From NCBI GenBank assembly GCA_001661515.1, contig LUVW01000014.1, forward strand, positions 62,001 to 126,000: a DNA stretch of 64,000 bases, in the 5' to 3' direction. The position numbers were made by a program, and so were the translations under genes. How positions within the stretch are numbered: position 1 is the first letter of the stretch; every line of letters begins with the position of its first letter. The notes under the pieces were generated by a model. The model made no database searches and was not told the DNA's origin. It worked only from the letters and a program-made list of their open reading frames with translations. Source of the DNA: Capniomyces stellatus (Eukaryota; Kickxellomycota; Harpellomycetes; Harpellales; Legeriomycetaceae). Shown here in pieces: positions 8,597-20,275 of the stretch.

Positions 8597-11236
8597 ATGT
8601 CGGCTGTACAAACAAGCAGGAACGATGCTTTAAACAAAAAACTGATTATGGCTAGCGAGCATCTAAAGGCTTTAGCTGCAGAAAACGAAAAGTTGTCAAA
8701 TAGCGTTGATGAATTACAAACCAGAGAAAGGTCCTTGCTCGCTGAAAAGGATGTTTATGAAGAAGAGAAACAAGATTTAATGAACCAACTAGAAACATTG
8801 AAAGCTAACGAAACCCAAATGGCCCAATTGGATTTGCAAAGGCTTCACGAAATCGAGTTGTTGAAAAAAACTATTGCTGAACATCAACAGAGTAAACCCA
8901 ACATCAAAATAACTGAACCACTTGATGACTTACAAAACAACAAGGGTGATGTCAATCCAAACTTTAACGATTCCTGTCAAAAGTGTATTGAGGCTGAAAA
9001 CACTTTCAAGTTGGATTTGGTTTGGGTGGATTTTGCATCCTCAGTTGTACAGCTGCTCGATTTAAAACCAACCCTGACAGAACCAAACACAAACAAAAAT
9101 AAAAACAAAAATAAAGACAAACAAAACAAACAAAACGGCAAGTCCCAAGTTAACGCAAAACAGCTATTGGGTTTGATTAACGAGCACAAACTAGGTACCG
9201 AGAAAAGGATCAAGGATGAACAGGGAGTTTTGGCGGCTCAAAAAAACAATAACAAGGCTCTTGAAACCCAAATTCAATCCCTGAAATCTGAAATAGAAAA
9301 AAACCACACCAACGCGGCTGAAAAAATAGCTCAATCCGATAACGCCCAACTTACCCAGTTCATTACCAAAATCGAAAAACTTGTCAACCTGCCAACCGAG
9401 CCATCCACAATACATGATTCCAAAAAACGACAGGATCGAATTCTTGATTCGGTTCGGCTCTTCAAGGAAAACGAACATAAGCTGACTGCTGTCTTGGAGA
9501 CTACCAAATCCGAATTGAACACAAAAGTCGGTGAACTTGAGGATGCTTTGGAAGATAAACGCGTTCTTGAGGTTGACTATGAAATGCTGGTTGAAAAGTT
9601 GGGACTGATGCAAAATGCATTAAAAGCTAAAATGAAGGCTGAATCTGTAAGTTGAAACTAGAAAAATCAAAAGTAACACATCAACACTATTACATTAATA
9701 ATATCAACAAACTTTGTAATTCTTTGGACTTAATATAGAAAGAGGTTGACAAGTTGCGGAAACAAATAGCCGATAGCCACGAAAAAGAAAAGAGTTTGAA
9801 TGGCGAAATTGACCAATTAATCCAAACAAAACAGAATTTGGAAGAAACAATCGTGGATCTCCAAACTGACCTGATAACAACAAAGGACAAACTCTCGCAG
9901 TACGAAATCCAAGTTGAAATATACGAGGACGAGTCAAACAGTAAAGTCCAAGTTTTACTATCACAACTAAACTCTAGCCAAATGGAAATCGAAAACCTGT
10001 CCAATCAGTTGAACTCCTTGTTTGATGACCGCACGTACTTTGAAAAAAAATACTTGACCTTAAAACAAGAAAACGAAGGCTTGCTACTGAAAGAACAATC
10101 CTTTATTGATGAAAAACTCATGCTGAACGCGTCCATTGCCAACTTGCAGGCTGCTCTTGAGGCTTTGCAGCATGGGAACGATAGCGAGATTAACGACTTG
10201 TTGAGTACTTTGAATGCAAGCAAATCAAAACACGATGAAATAGTTGCAGCTTTGAACGTGAAAATATCTAAGCTTGAGGTAACAATTTCAATTAAAAACA
10301 TCTTTAACCACGTCTTATTTATGCTTTGTTTTTGTTTTTCTTTTTGTTTTTCTTTTTTTCCTGCGTGTGATAAATTAACTTGATAACGGTCCAACGGTCC
10401 AATTGCCTAAATATGTATAGGTTCAACTATCGAAAATATCCCCAGAAAAGGATATTAACAATATCTCAACAATGAAAAAACAGATATCCGAGCAACAAGC
10501 CACAATTGCCCAACTTCGCCAGCAAATATTTATGCTCAATGAACACCTCGCCGAATCAATGAAACGGCTGAAAATCGAAAACGACGATAACAATCTAGAC
10601 AGACGCGTCATTTCCAGTCTCTTTGTCAGCTTCTTGGCCATGCAGTATGGTGACTCCAAACGATACGAAGTTCTTCAACTTATTGCCAACATTCTACAGT
10701 TATCTGAACAACAACGACAAACCGTAACCAATCTTTTTCTATTTATTTTTCTTTTTCTTTTTTTGAATTGTTGGCTTTTACCGTCTTGTTATTTGTCTCT
10801 TTTTGACTGTTTGTCTAATTTGTCACTTTTATTTCTTTTTTTCTTTTCCATGTCATTTATATCTAGATTGGATTGATTAGAAAGGCTGGTCGTTCAACTC
10901 CTAGTAGAAATACCAATGGAAAAATCGCTCCCGATGGTTCAAACGACAATATATCTGCTTCCGTAGAGGTAAAAATTTCCATTCAACTGATATTTGGGGT
11001 TTTTCTTCTTTTTCCTTCAAAAAGTCGTTTTTTTATGTTTTGATTCTAATTCTACTTGTATTTGATTCTGGTGAAAAAAGTGGGTGATGGGGGGGGGGGG
11101 GTAATGCCGTTTTGTTTTGTTCCTTTACTTACTTTCTCGATATTCATGTATTTATCTGTGATTAACATAGCAATCGTTTAGCGATATGTGGATTTCGTTC
11201 TTGTTGAGAGAGTCTTCAAAGGATCAGCAAGACTAA
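8597..11236 (+). CDS. Rud3-like golgin with GRAB domain
   Basis: This is a long coiled-coil Golgi tether of the Rud3/GMAP-210 type. Exons are 8597-9646, 9739-10278, 10421-10723, 10867-10968 and 11171-11236, giving about 686 residues. Donors are GTAAGT, GTAACA, GTAACC and GTAAAA, acceptors are TAG, and all four introns are in phase 0. The first 590 or so residues are heptad-rich (LQTRERSLLAEKDVYEEEK and similar). The C-terminus carries a GRIP-related Arf-binding (GRAB) domain (VISSLFVSFLAMQYGD, then VLQLIANILQLSEQQRQT, about 592-635) and a short tail containing MWISFLL. The family's GRAB domain binds Arf1-GTP on cis-Golgi membranes. The chosen ATG follows upstream stops and a TATA-like AT-rich leader. 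A 13-G homopolymer lies in intron 4. Identification rests on the GRAB segment; coiled coil alone would not be diagnostic. Confidence 0.82.
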
Positions 11237-11523
11237 TTTAATACCATTCAATATATCATCAATAATAACAATTTCGTTTCTGTTTTTTTTTGTTTTCTGT
11301 TTTCTGTTTTTTGTTTTTTTCATTACTTTTCATTTTATTTCGGTTACTATTAGATACGCTTGTTCATTTTTATTACCATTTAACATTATACACATATCAT
11401 TAACCAATACAACATTTGATTTTATCACTCATCGATCTCCTCCCCTATCTCCCTATCTCCCCATCCCTCTTTTTCTCCTCTTTATTCTCCCTTTCTCCCC
11501 TTATTTTAAACCCAACACATTCA

Positions 11524-12769
11524 CTAGTTTGTAAAATACTTTTTATTCAAAAAATCAAAGAAAAAATCGCAAAGAAACATAAAATTCCCGCCACCAACCA
11601 AATCATCAATTCTGCTGTTCTTGGACTGCGTTCTGCCTTCTTTTATTTTGTCCAATCCAACCTTCATCCCTTCGAGCTTGTTGGCAACCCAATACTCCCA
11701 ATCCTTACTCAAGTGTCCATAGCAAGGATACACATTCAGCACAAACATCACATCCTCCTTTGACTCGACAATTTCAACGTGAATTACCTTCCCTCTAACC
11801 ACCAAGCTAAATTCCAATTTCAACACAAACTCAACAGTTCCCCTATTACCATCATCAAAGCCAGTCGCAACTCCTCCCCAACCCCGACCAGTCGCCTTTG
11901 TTTTGGCCTTGGGTTTTACTTTTGCCTTTGCCTTTGTTTTTGCCATTGTTCTATCAGCTCCGCTAAACTCTCTATAATCGTTTTTCTTTATCTTGTCCTG
12001 AGCTGAGTTATAACCGTACACATCACCTCTTGGCAAATTCCCTTTCCCGCACCCACTTCTGCCCATAAACACCATATCTTTAGCCAACCCCCACCCAAGA
12101 TAGTTGTTCTTATCCCCCCAACTATTTTCCACTCGATCCAGCTCCACACTGCCTACCCGCACATTTCCATTTTTTATCACTTCATTATCCCCACTCCTAA
12201 CTGTACTTCCCGTTGCACCAAAATACTCAAGCTCAACATTCCACAACCTCAGCAGTGACTCGCTAACTTGCTTAAAGTTTCTGGCCCCAATTCCATCCAC
12301 AACCTCCCCAACATACTTTTCAACTTCTGCCAACACATTCACTTTACCATACTTTAGTCTTTTAATACACTTTTTATACTCTATCATTTCGCCATTAACT
12401 CCAAATCCCCCAGCAACTGAACTCGTACTAGTCAACTGTAGCCCCAAACCATCAACATCATTAACATCGTCTCTTTCCTCCACCTCTTTCCTTTTCACTC
12501 TGCTTTTTTGACCGTCTATTCCCGCAACTTCTATCTCCTCTTTAATCCTCTGATACTGGGATAGACGTTCACTGAATCGATCCTTTGGCAGACCAATGGT
12601 TTTCTTGTATAGCGCCTTGTACAACTCCAAAATATTCTTTTCTCTGTTGGTTGTGCAAATTGTATTAAACCCCGTTGGCCTACATTTGTATTTACATATC
12701 CTCACTATTAACCCTATTTCTATCCTCCTTGTATTACACTTTTTTTTATTTTTTACTATCAGTGGGCAT
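11524..12769 (-). CDS. Unrecognised protein, about 397 residues
   Basis: An open frame runs from about 12705 down to a stop at 11524. No ATG starts the long frame. A 13-nt first exon (ATG at 12769-12767, donor GTAAAA at 12756) spliced to the AG ending at 12705 would give MPTDM followed by RICKYKC, keeping frame with a 52-nt intron; this start is tentative. The N-terminal stretch ELYKALYKKTIGLP and RLSQYQRIKEEIE faintly recalls the Complex1_LYR motif (L-Y-R/K helix), but the protein is far longer than LYR proteins and I would not assign it. A Lys/Ala-rich basic tract (AKTKAKAKVKPKAKTKA) lies two-thirds along. The C-terminal 120 residues look like a compact beta/alpha domain. It is convergent with the golgin gene, 287 bp away, and its ATG is only 53 bp from the stop of the next minus-strand gene. 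Confidence 0.55.
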
Positions 12770-12822
12770 TTTCCTCTCTAGTTCTTATCTAACTGCCAAA
12801 ACAGTTTTGTTTGACTCGCAGC

Positions 12823-13383
12823 TTACGTTTCTTTTGACTTGATGCCATTATTGATCTGGTCAATATAATACCCATCACAGGCCAGCTTATTCATCTTGTA
12901 AAGCTCACTTTGGACCAGTCTGGCGTTCTAAAAGCAACAACAACAACACACGTTACGTTATCTAGCATACCGTGCGCAACAATGTTAAGACTGATATTTA
13001 CACTCCAATAACCCTAAATACTCATTTTAACATTGTTTATCCTTTTCTTTTTTCTTTTTGCCAAATTGATTGAGATCAAAAAGTGCCTAAATAAAAATGC
13101 CCTGGCCTTGGTCTCGTAATCAAACATCACCACCAAACTAACCTTTTCGTTTTGTTCCTGAGCCTTGGCCATTCCGGCATTCACTTTCTGAAAGGTTTTC
13201 AAAAGCACCGTGACATTTTTACTAGTTCTTTTGCTCCTGATATCCTACTTATACCAGCTGTTGTTAATTTCTTTGTTTGAATGCATTAAACTCTGTAAAA
13301 ATATGCTGTTGGCAGTTTCAACTTACCGCTTCGATAGTGTCCAGTAACTTTAAGCATTCCAGTATCTGAGTCCGTTTCTCCAT
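12823..13383 (-). CDS. Small three-exon coiled-coil protein, 87 residues
   Basis: Proposed exons are 13383-13327, 13244-13143 and 12927-12823, all joined in phase 0 with donors GTAAGT and GTTAGT and acceptors TAG. The product starts MEKRTQILECLKLLDTIEA, continues with LLKTFQKVNAGMAKAQEQ, and ends GIKSKET at a TAA. It is predicted helical with heptad-like spacing and has no membrane segment or recognisable family. Small subunits of kinetochore, BLOC or Mediator complexes have this general appearance, but nothing here distinguishes them. Support comes from three consistent splice junctions and an ATG that starts the first open stretch. It is not proven that the gene ends here rather than splicing on into the protein 53 bp downstream. 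Confidence 0.5.
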
Positions 13384-14070
13384 TCCGACTTTTCCTTTTG
13401 TTATTTCTGTCTGTATCTATTCCGCCTGCTGATTTAAATACATGGAATGTGAGCTTTGGTGTTTTTTTTTCTTTCCCTTTCAAACAACCGGAAGTTGATT
13501 TTGGAACAATATTCCTCGTTTGGTTTGGAAGAGAAGTGGTGTGGTGTGATGTTCGTTTTTTGATTTAAAGTTATTTAGATACTGGCTTTATCGGTGAGAA
13601 TTATTATTTGTGTTATACATGAAATGGATAAAAGAGGAAGGGAGGGAGGGGAAGGCAGTTTGAATTCAAGCGAACTCGATTGTTGAAAAAGAAAAATAAG
13701 CTTTGAGTCTCGTCAGAGTATGAAAAGGAGAACGTTTTTTTTTCTTTTTTAAAAATAATAGCAATATTTTCAATAAACAAAGGATAAAAAAAAAGTAAGA
13801 GATCAAAGCGATTTATTTGGAGCAACAAACTTTGTATATTGTATAGTCGGATGCTTGGCTAATTGTGATATATTTGCAGACATGAGTTTTTTTGTCAAGA
13901 AGCAAAGTAGTTAAGGCTATACTGTCAACGTGACAACAGCAAGAATAATAATAACAAAGTATACTATTGGAACGGCAGTAGCGATAAAAGTGTGTTGATA
14001 GAGATAAGTCGGCGGGTTCTTGGTTAAAAAAAATAAAAAGAATGAAAAAAAAAACAAAATAATGAAATAA
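13384..14070. other. Intergenic region between two minus-strand genes
   Basis: This holds the 3' flank of beta-adaptin and the promoter of the small coiled-coil gene. It is AT-rich with A- and T-runs. No gene or RNA is seen. Confidence 0.5.
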
Positions 14071-17000
14071 TCACAGCTCTATTATTTCCTTGACAGCTTG
14101 ACAATAAGCTAATATACAGGAAGCGTCTAAAGATTTGGCAGTAACTAAAGCGTGGTTGAAATCAGGAGATATTTTGATTTCAGATAAGATCAAGGAATTG
14201 TTAACTACCCTAGAGCTGCAGTAGTAAACATAGAATTGAGGTGTCTGCCGCTGAGCAACGGTAAATATGTTGTTCATGTTTAGCTTATTCCTAGCTTCAT
14301 CAACATTGTTCACACACAGCCCACTAAAAGTAAGCGACTGTTGTGTTTGTGCAGGGTATTCTTGCCATAGCTGGAGAAACTCGGCCTGTTCAACCTTGCC
14401 AGCCTCTTGTAACAGTATGTGCAATGAAAACAAAGTTTGGAAGTAGAAAATCCCCAAAGAACACTTGATTGCTATTTGCAAATTGTTAATTGGATTCATC
14501 AATGACGTTGTTGCTCCTCCAATTAACAAACCCAAGGTCGTGTCTACTGTTTGGTTGGGGAACAGTGAATCTCCTGGAATTGTTAGAGGCGATTCTGGAG
14601 CTATCCCAAAAGTATTGTTGTTGAATTGAATGGCAAAGTCGTTTAATACCAAGCTCGAATAATTCGAAAAAGTCAAATTCATCTGGATTCTACCCATTGT
14701 CCTTTCAAAAGACCCACAAATCTCCAACCCATTAGTTTGACTCGAATCTAAAAACTTGTTTTTGCTGCTTGTGTGGTTTAGCTGTTGTTGCTGTTGGCCA
14801 AATTGCGAATTACCAAATTGCCCGCCAACTTGGTAATTTTGCGCCATCTGACCATACCCTTGGCCACCGTAATTATTCATGTCTATTTTGTCTTTGCCGT
14901 TAATAGAGCTGGGTAGTGCTGTTTTTTCTAGTAAATTGTGATTTAAGTTTGAGGAAGAAACAGATGAAGTAATTGGATTCAATTTCGAGGTTGCATCGAT
15001 AGGGAAAATAGAGCCTAGTGTATACTGAATTTGTGTATTTTTATCTACTGTTCCGGTACCATTTATCTTGTCTGAAAGGTTTGGACTGGAATCGTCTACA
15101 TTTCTATTGGCTGTATCCAACTCGCTTTTAGTGGCTGAACTGTTGGCAAATGTTTTAGATGAATAAATTGTCCTATTACCAACCAAACTGCTATTTGGCA
15201 TTAAATTATACGAAGCTGAGCGATATAATTGGTGGGAATTGTTTGTTTCAAATTGTACACCACTTGCTTTAAGTGCCGGGTTAGCTGGCGTTATGTTTGA
15301 ATACGACAAACTTGATGTTATTAGTCTAGGCGTAGCGCTCACAGAGGAGTATTCCGAGTCATTGTTGGATTCCAAGGCTGAATATCCGCTTATGTTGGTG
15401 TTGTTGTAGTTTGATCCTGGGCCAAGTAATGATTCAGAGTTTGACTCGGAAGTGGATCGCAGCATATCAGTTCCAGTTAATGCTTTAAAGTACTCATCTG
15501 CCAAGTGCGCGCCAGACGGAATGTTTTCAGGTACAGGGAAATCTGCGAGTGCAGAATAAGGGTCATAAACCAGCTCCACAGAGTCGCCATTTGGATCAGG
15601 CGAGTCCTTGTTCTCATCAACCGTGCTATCAAGTATAGCATCAGGGGGGTTGGAAAACTCGTACTTGAATCCTGGCTTGCTAAACTGGTACTTGACTAGC
15701 GCTGGAGAGTCAGGAAAGTGGAACGGCTTTGAGTTTACAAACATTGATTTCTGTGAGACGTAGTAGACCGATGAGACGTTGGATATCTGCAACACCAACT
15801 CCTCCAAAGTTTCTGTATCAAACTCGTCCATGCTTGTGGTCTTGGCTATAAACCTTGACATGATTACTTTCTATTGAAGTTCCAGCCAAACCCACAGTTT
15901 AGTAAACGTTTATAATGACATTGTAAACTAAATGTCCCAAAACCAGAATATTCATTTTTATATTTTTTCGTATTCATATTTCTTTTTCCTTTTTTAACTC
16001 AATACACTTTTGGACTTTACAACTATGCAAAATTTTCCAGTAAAAAGAAGAAAGAAGAAGAAAGAAAAAGAAAAAGAAAAAGAAAGAAAAAAGGAAAAGC
16101 AATTTGAAAAGTTACCTTGGCTTTATCAGGAGAAATCGATAGCAGCCTCCAATAGAAAAAGGCTCTGTCGCGTACATCGGGGTTATCGGTTTTTTCTGTT
16201 GCCATAGCCAGTATCTTTGGTATGATTTTTTCTCCCGTGGATGGTCTGTAAATAAAAAGCTTTGCCAATGCTGATAACAATGCCAATTGGACCTATAAAA
16301 GTAAGCGATGATGGTGAAAAATGAAGAAAATTGTGTCAACACAACTGTTCTTTTACGAAATATAATAAAATAAAACCATCAAGTTCCAATACAACATGCA
16401 AACGGCTTGTGAAGCAAATATAAAGCAAAATAAATATAAAGATCTACAAGTTATTCCAAAAATCAAGTTACATTTGGCGCCTCCTCTAAAAAGTTTTGCG
16501 ACTGAGCTTCAAGATACTTTTCTGAACCATTGACTATGTTTATATATGAGCCGGCTACCCAGATGGCAGCAGCCTTAGCCTCAGGCTCAGTAAACTTGGT
16601 AAACTTGCTGCAGACTAGCCGTACACACGACTTGTATCGGTTTGGATATCTTAGCAAAATGTTCTATAATCCAGAATATTCAAATGAAATGAAAGTTTCA
16701 GTTAAAGCTAATCAGAGTATGAATATGTCATATTGTACTACTGCTATCTAGTTACCCTGAACGCTACAACCGCTTCTTCTGCAATATACAACGACTTGCT
16801 TTTAAAAATGTTCATCAGAGTGTCTACGCATTCCGTAGTAATTGTTTCTACTTTAACTGCAACTTTTCCAATGCTTTGAATGGCCTTTCTAACAACCTGT
16901 TGATCAGTTTCTAGTACGTACCTATTGCAATTATTTTTCCAAATTAATAAGTTTAACCCTCCAAGCCTTAAACTGTCAGCTTAAGTACAAATCACATGAT

Positions 17001-18798
17001 ATTTCGCCCCCCAGACATATTAAACAATAGCAATAAACACAGGCCACACAACATTCTTTTGGTTGCAAATATATTTGGCTACTAGAACATTCCGACTTAC
17101 TCTGCCAATTCAAGGATCACCAGTTTTGCGTTGTCGTTATCTGCCAGAGCAACAAGTAGCTCCAATTTCTCCAGCTTTACGTAAATTGGTTCGTGGAACT
17201 TTATAAAAAATGCCTGGATTTGACCCGACATTATATGCGGCCATCTCTGTATCAAAACCCGGGTTGCTCTTAATGTGACATACTGAACTTCCGGCCCAGA
17301 ATTTATTAGTGTCACTATTATATTGCAAAAAAAATAAATCCAAAAAAAAAAAAATCCAAACAGGTACAAGAATAAACATGCTTTTAGTTACCAACAACAA
17401 TCTCACTTTTTGTTTCTATACACAATAGACCCTTTGTTACCAAATTCAAATCAAAAGCATCACTATTTACATAACAAAGTGCAACTACTAGACATGATTA
17501 TTTGCCAGATATAGTCTACACTGCTTTTACCTAGTGGAGTTGTCATCTTTTCGCTAAGTTCGATCAGGTCGGATTCCTTGCTTAAAAAGTTCATCAAGTA
17601 GCAAACCAGTCGAATAGATGTCAATATAACGCTGGTGTTGCTATGCTGAAACCTTGGAACAATCCTTTCAATCAGTGCCATGGCTTCAAACTCTTTACGC
17701 GGAACAACAAACATCAGTGCCTCCAAGATCTGGATCTGGTTCCACTCGTTGCACAACGTCAATGCAGTTGACAGCTTAAGCGCTGTGGCCACACTAAACA
17801 CTATTTTTGCGTCTGGCATTGATTCTGATATCTCCATTAAAGCGGCCACTGAGTTTGAAACAACTGTAGGGTTTTCGTCTGTCAGCTGCTTTTTGAGGTT
17901 GATCAACAAGTCTGGCTCCTCGGTCAAGTACTCTGGGTTGTATTTGAAAACCTTGATTACCGCAATCGCAGATGTTTTTCTAACAAACGGGTCCTTGTCA
18001 ACCAAGCCTCTAATCAGCGGGTCTATCAAACTAAACATAACTGTCGATACATATATATACCCCATAGTTCTAATTGCCATCGCCCTAATTGTCGGGTTAT
18101 GTGAATTTGCATCCTAGTCGCAGCATAAATAGAATTATGTTTCAACATTTTAGTATTTGATTCTATGGGATTATCGCTTTGATCCAGCCGAATCAATTGG
18201 ATTCTGCCATATTTTCACCTCTATTTTCTCTATTTTCTACCACTTTTTTCATTTCTTGTTAAAAGTAAACACGGATTTCCACCACTGCTAAATACCAGCC
18301 TCTGCAAGCAAGTACAGCCATATCATTTAATTGTTTTAAATCTAAACACTTGCCTTTTCCAGGTGGGGAATAGCAAGTTCGGATATTCTAGGCTGAACCT
18401 TGCCGTAGTTTATGAGATACAAATATATCTGCTTCTTTAGATCTATGTCATCGTAAGCTAGGTACTCTATAACCTCGACGTATAAGCTCGACATATCAAC
18501 TCCAATAGTCATGTTTCTAATGACTTTTTTTATCGCTGCCTTTTTCTTCGCTAGCTTTGTCGACTTTTTCGATAATAGTTCATCCTTAAGCGCCTTTATT
18601 TCGGCTACAAAACACGTTTATCCAGGACATTAATTAATTGTTTCGCCTATCCCCAATACCTTTAACAATATTGCCTTGTACGTATTTGTACTAGCTAGTT
18701 GCCAATTTAATTAGTAAATATATATATATATTCAACTCCACTGGCGATTGTGTATTTCAATCCAACTTACAATCAACTTTGTTGTTTGGTGCTGCCAT
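14071..18798 (-). CDS. AP-1/AP-2 clathrin adaptor complex subunit beta
   Basis: This is the large beta subunit of a clathrin adaptor. Eight exons fit the family in every frame: 18798-18771, 18604-18354, 18113-17531, 17314-17101, 16921-16756, 16663-16472, 16292-16116 and 15870-14071, giving about 1,136 residues. The N-terminal HEAT-repeat trunk follows human AP1B1/AP2B1 block by block (NPTIRAMAIRTMGYIYV, PEVQYVTLRATRVL, IYVKLEKLELL, RDRAFFYWRLLS). The hinge is a 330-residue Ser/Asn-rich region with no canonical clathrin box that I can find. The C-terminus is the beta-appendage (LNDFAIQFNNNTFGI, PINNLQIAIKC, then the platform subdomain). Intron 2 uses a GC donor (GCAAGT at 18353) with a TAG acceptor. 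In fungi one beta gene may serve AP-1 or AP-2; I cannot tell which. Typical family length is 700-950, so the hinge is expanded. Confidence 0.93.
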
Positions 18799-20039
18799 CG
18801 CGAAGCTTTTCTACGACTTGATGTTTATTCCAAATCCTAATTTCACAGCCAATATTGTTGGTATTTTCCTAATTCGCTGGTCCTCTGCCAATATAAATTT
18901 ATCGAACCTATCAGTGATTGCTTGCCACTCTATCAATTCTATCTACCTTGCTTTTATTTTTACTTTCCAACGTATCGGTACACTCCTTTATAATTTTTAT
19001 CGCTGCTGCTGGCAATATCACTGCTGTCTGTTATTATGGGGGGAAATCTATTAAAATTCTATTCGCGTGTGTTGGTATATTTACTAACAGGCTAATTGTA
19101 GATATTATACTTTTGAATGAGAAACTGATAATATCTTGCTTTTAAATTTAAACCTGTTATTGTCGTTCAATCGATTCTTTTTTATTTCAAAGATGAGGCA
19201 ACAAAAAAAAAAAAATCGAGAAATTCGACACATTTTTTTCTTTTGTTTACCTAGAAAACTATAAACTCAGAGCTGGAAATGCCTTTACTGCTATGCTCAT
19301 TTAAATTCGATTCACCAATTATCCAAAAATAAATTAGTCTTACAGCATTAAAAGCAGATTGGTTGGATTTATTAGGCGTTTCTAAATCACCTAATCCTCC
19401 TCCTCCCCCCCCCCTTCTTCTCTCACCAATTTAGTGTTACTTTGATACTATCTAGTGCGTTGTGCTCCTATCAAAACCCTCGACTATTCCACCAAATTGA
19501 TGCTCTAATCAGCTGCAATTACCAATTTATTTTTGGTTATACTTTTTTTTTCCCCATCCTTTTTTCAACGATTATGCTTTTTGGAAATGCTAATATTAAA
19601 CTCGATACGTAAAAAAAACCCAACAATAGTAGGCATTATCTATGAGCACAATGTTAAATGTTGGCGTCTCCTTACTACCAACAACTGCCTGATCTGGTTT
19701 ATTTTCCAGACTCGCTGGTATACTTTATACATTAAGCACTGGACTCTTACACTATACAAGTACAACCCATAAAAGCTGCATCAAAGTTGTTCACCTCCCC
19801 CACATACCCGCATTTCACATGTTAAGTAACTCGTTATGAACAAGGCAGATTGGCAACATGTATTCCAACCGTTTCCATACTAGTGTGTATATCTCGACAC
19901 AGAAAGTACACATATATAAACTCTTCTAGCACCAAACACATCAATATACGGACCACAGATGTCACGAGCATAAAACAATTTCTTTTTTGTTGATTTCTAT
20001 TTCTTATCTAGTATTCTTAGGTAAAAAAAATTCCAGCGA
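18799..20039. other. Intergenic region before tRNA-Lys
   Basis: This is the upstream region of beta-adaptin and the 5' flank of the tRNA. It contains a 10-C homopolymer at 19405-19414 and AT-rich tracts. Short plus-strand frames at 18779-19145 and 19533-19772 lack recognisable domains. No gene is seen. Confidence 0.5.
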
Positions 20040-20112
20040 GCCCGGTTAGCTCAATTGGTAGAGCGTGAGACTTTTAATCTCAAGGCTGTGGGTTCGATCC
20101 CCACATTGGGCG
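20040..20112 (+). tRNA. tRNA-Lys (anticodon UUU)
   Basis: This is a complete intronless 73-nt cloverleaf. The acceptor GCCCGGT pairs with ATTGGGC (two G-U pairs) and leaves discriminator G. The D stem is GCTC/GAGC. The anticodon stem TGAGA/TCTCA holds the loop CTTTTAA, anticodon TTT. The T stem GTGGG/CCCAC holds loop TTCGATC. A T-rich Pol III terminator (7 T) follows at about 20119-20125. CCA is not encoded, as expected for a eukaryote. Confidence 0.97.
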
Positions 20113-20116
20113 GTTT

Positions 20117-20125
20117 CCTTTTTTT
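20117..20125 (+). terminator. Pol III T-run terminator of tRNA-Lys
   Basis: A run of seven T lies a few bases after the tRNA 3' end. This is the usual RNA polymerase III stop signal. Confidence 0.7.
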
Positions 20126-20275
20126 CTTGTTGTGACTATTCTCAGCAGCTACTTTTTGCTTTTAAGACTAATGACATGCTTGTGTTGCCTCGTTGGATTA
20201 TTGGATTTGACAAGTTTTATTGAAATAAATCAGCATACGAATATAATAGAGATAAATAAATTGGAGAACAGGCCC

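Noticed and set aside
8597..18798. A trafficking gene cluster (Rud3-like golgin plus AP beta, both Arf-linked)
   Set aside because: The genes are on opposite strands with unrelated genes between, and fungal housekeeping gene order rarely reflects function; proximity alone is no evidence.
18779..19145. Plus-strand frames opposite the beta-adaptin start
   Set aside because: They overlap the well-supported first exon of beta-adaptin on the other strand and encode hydrophobic low-complexity residues.
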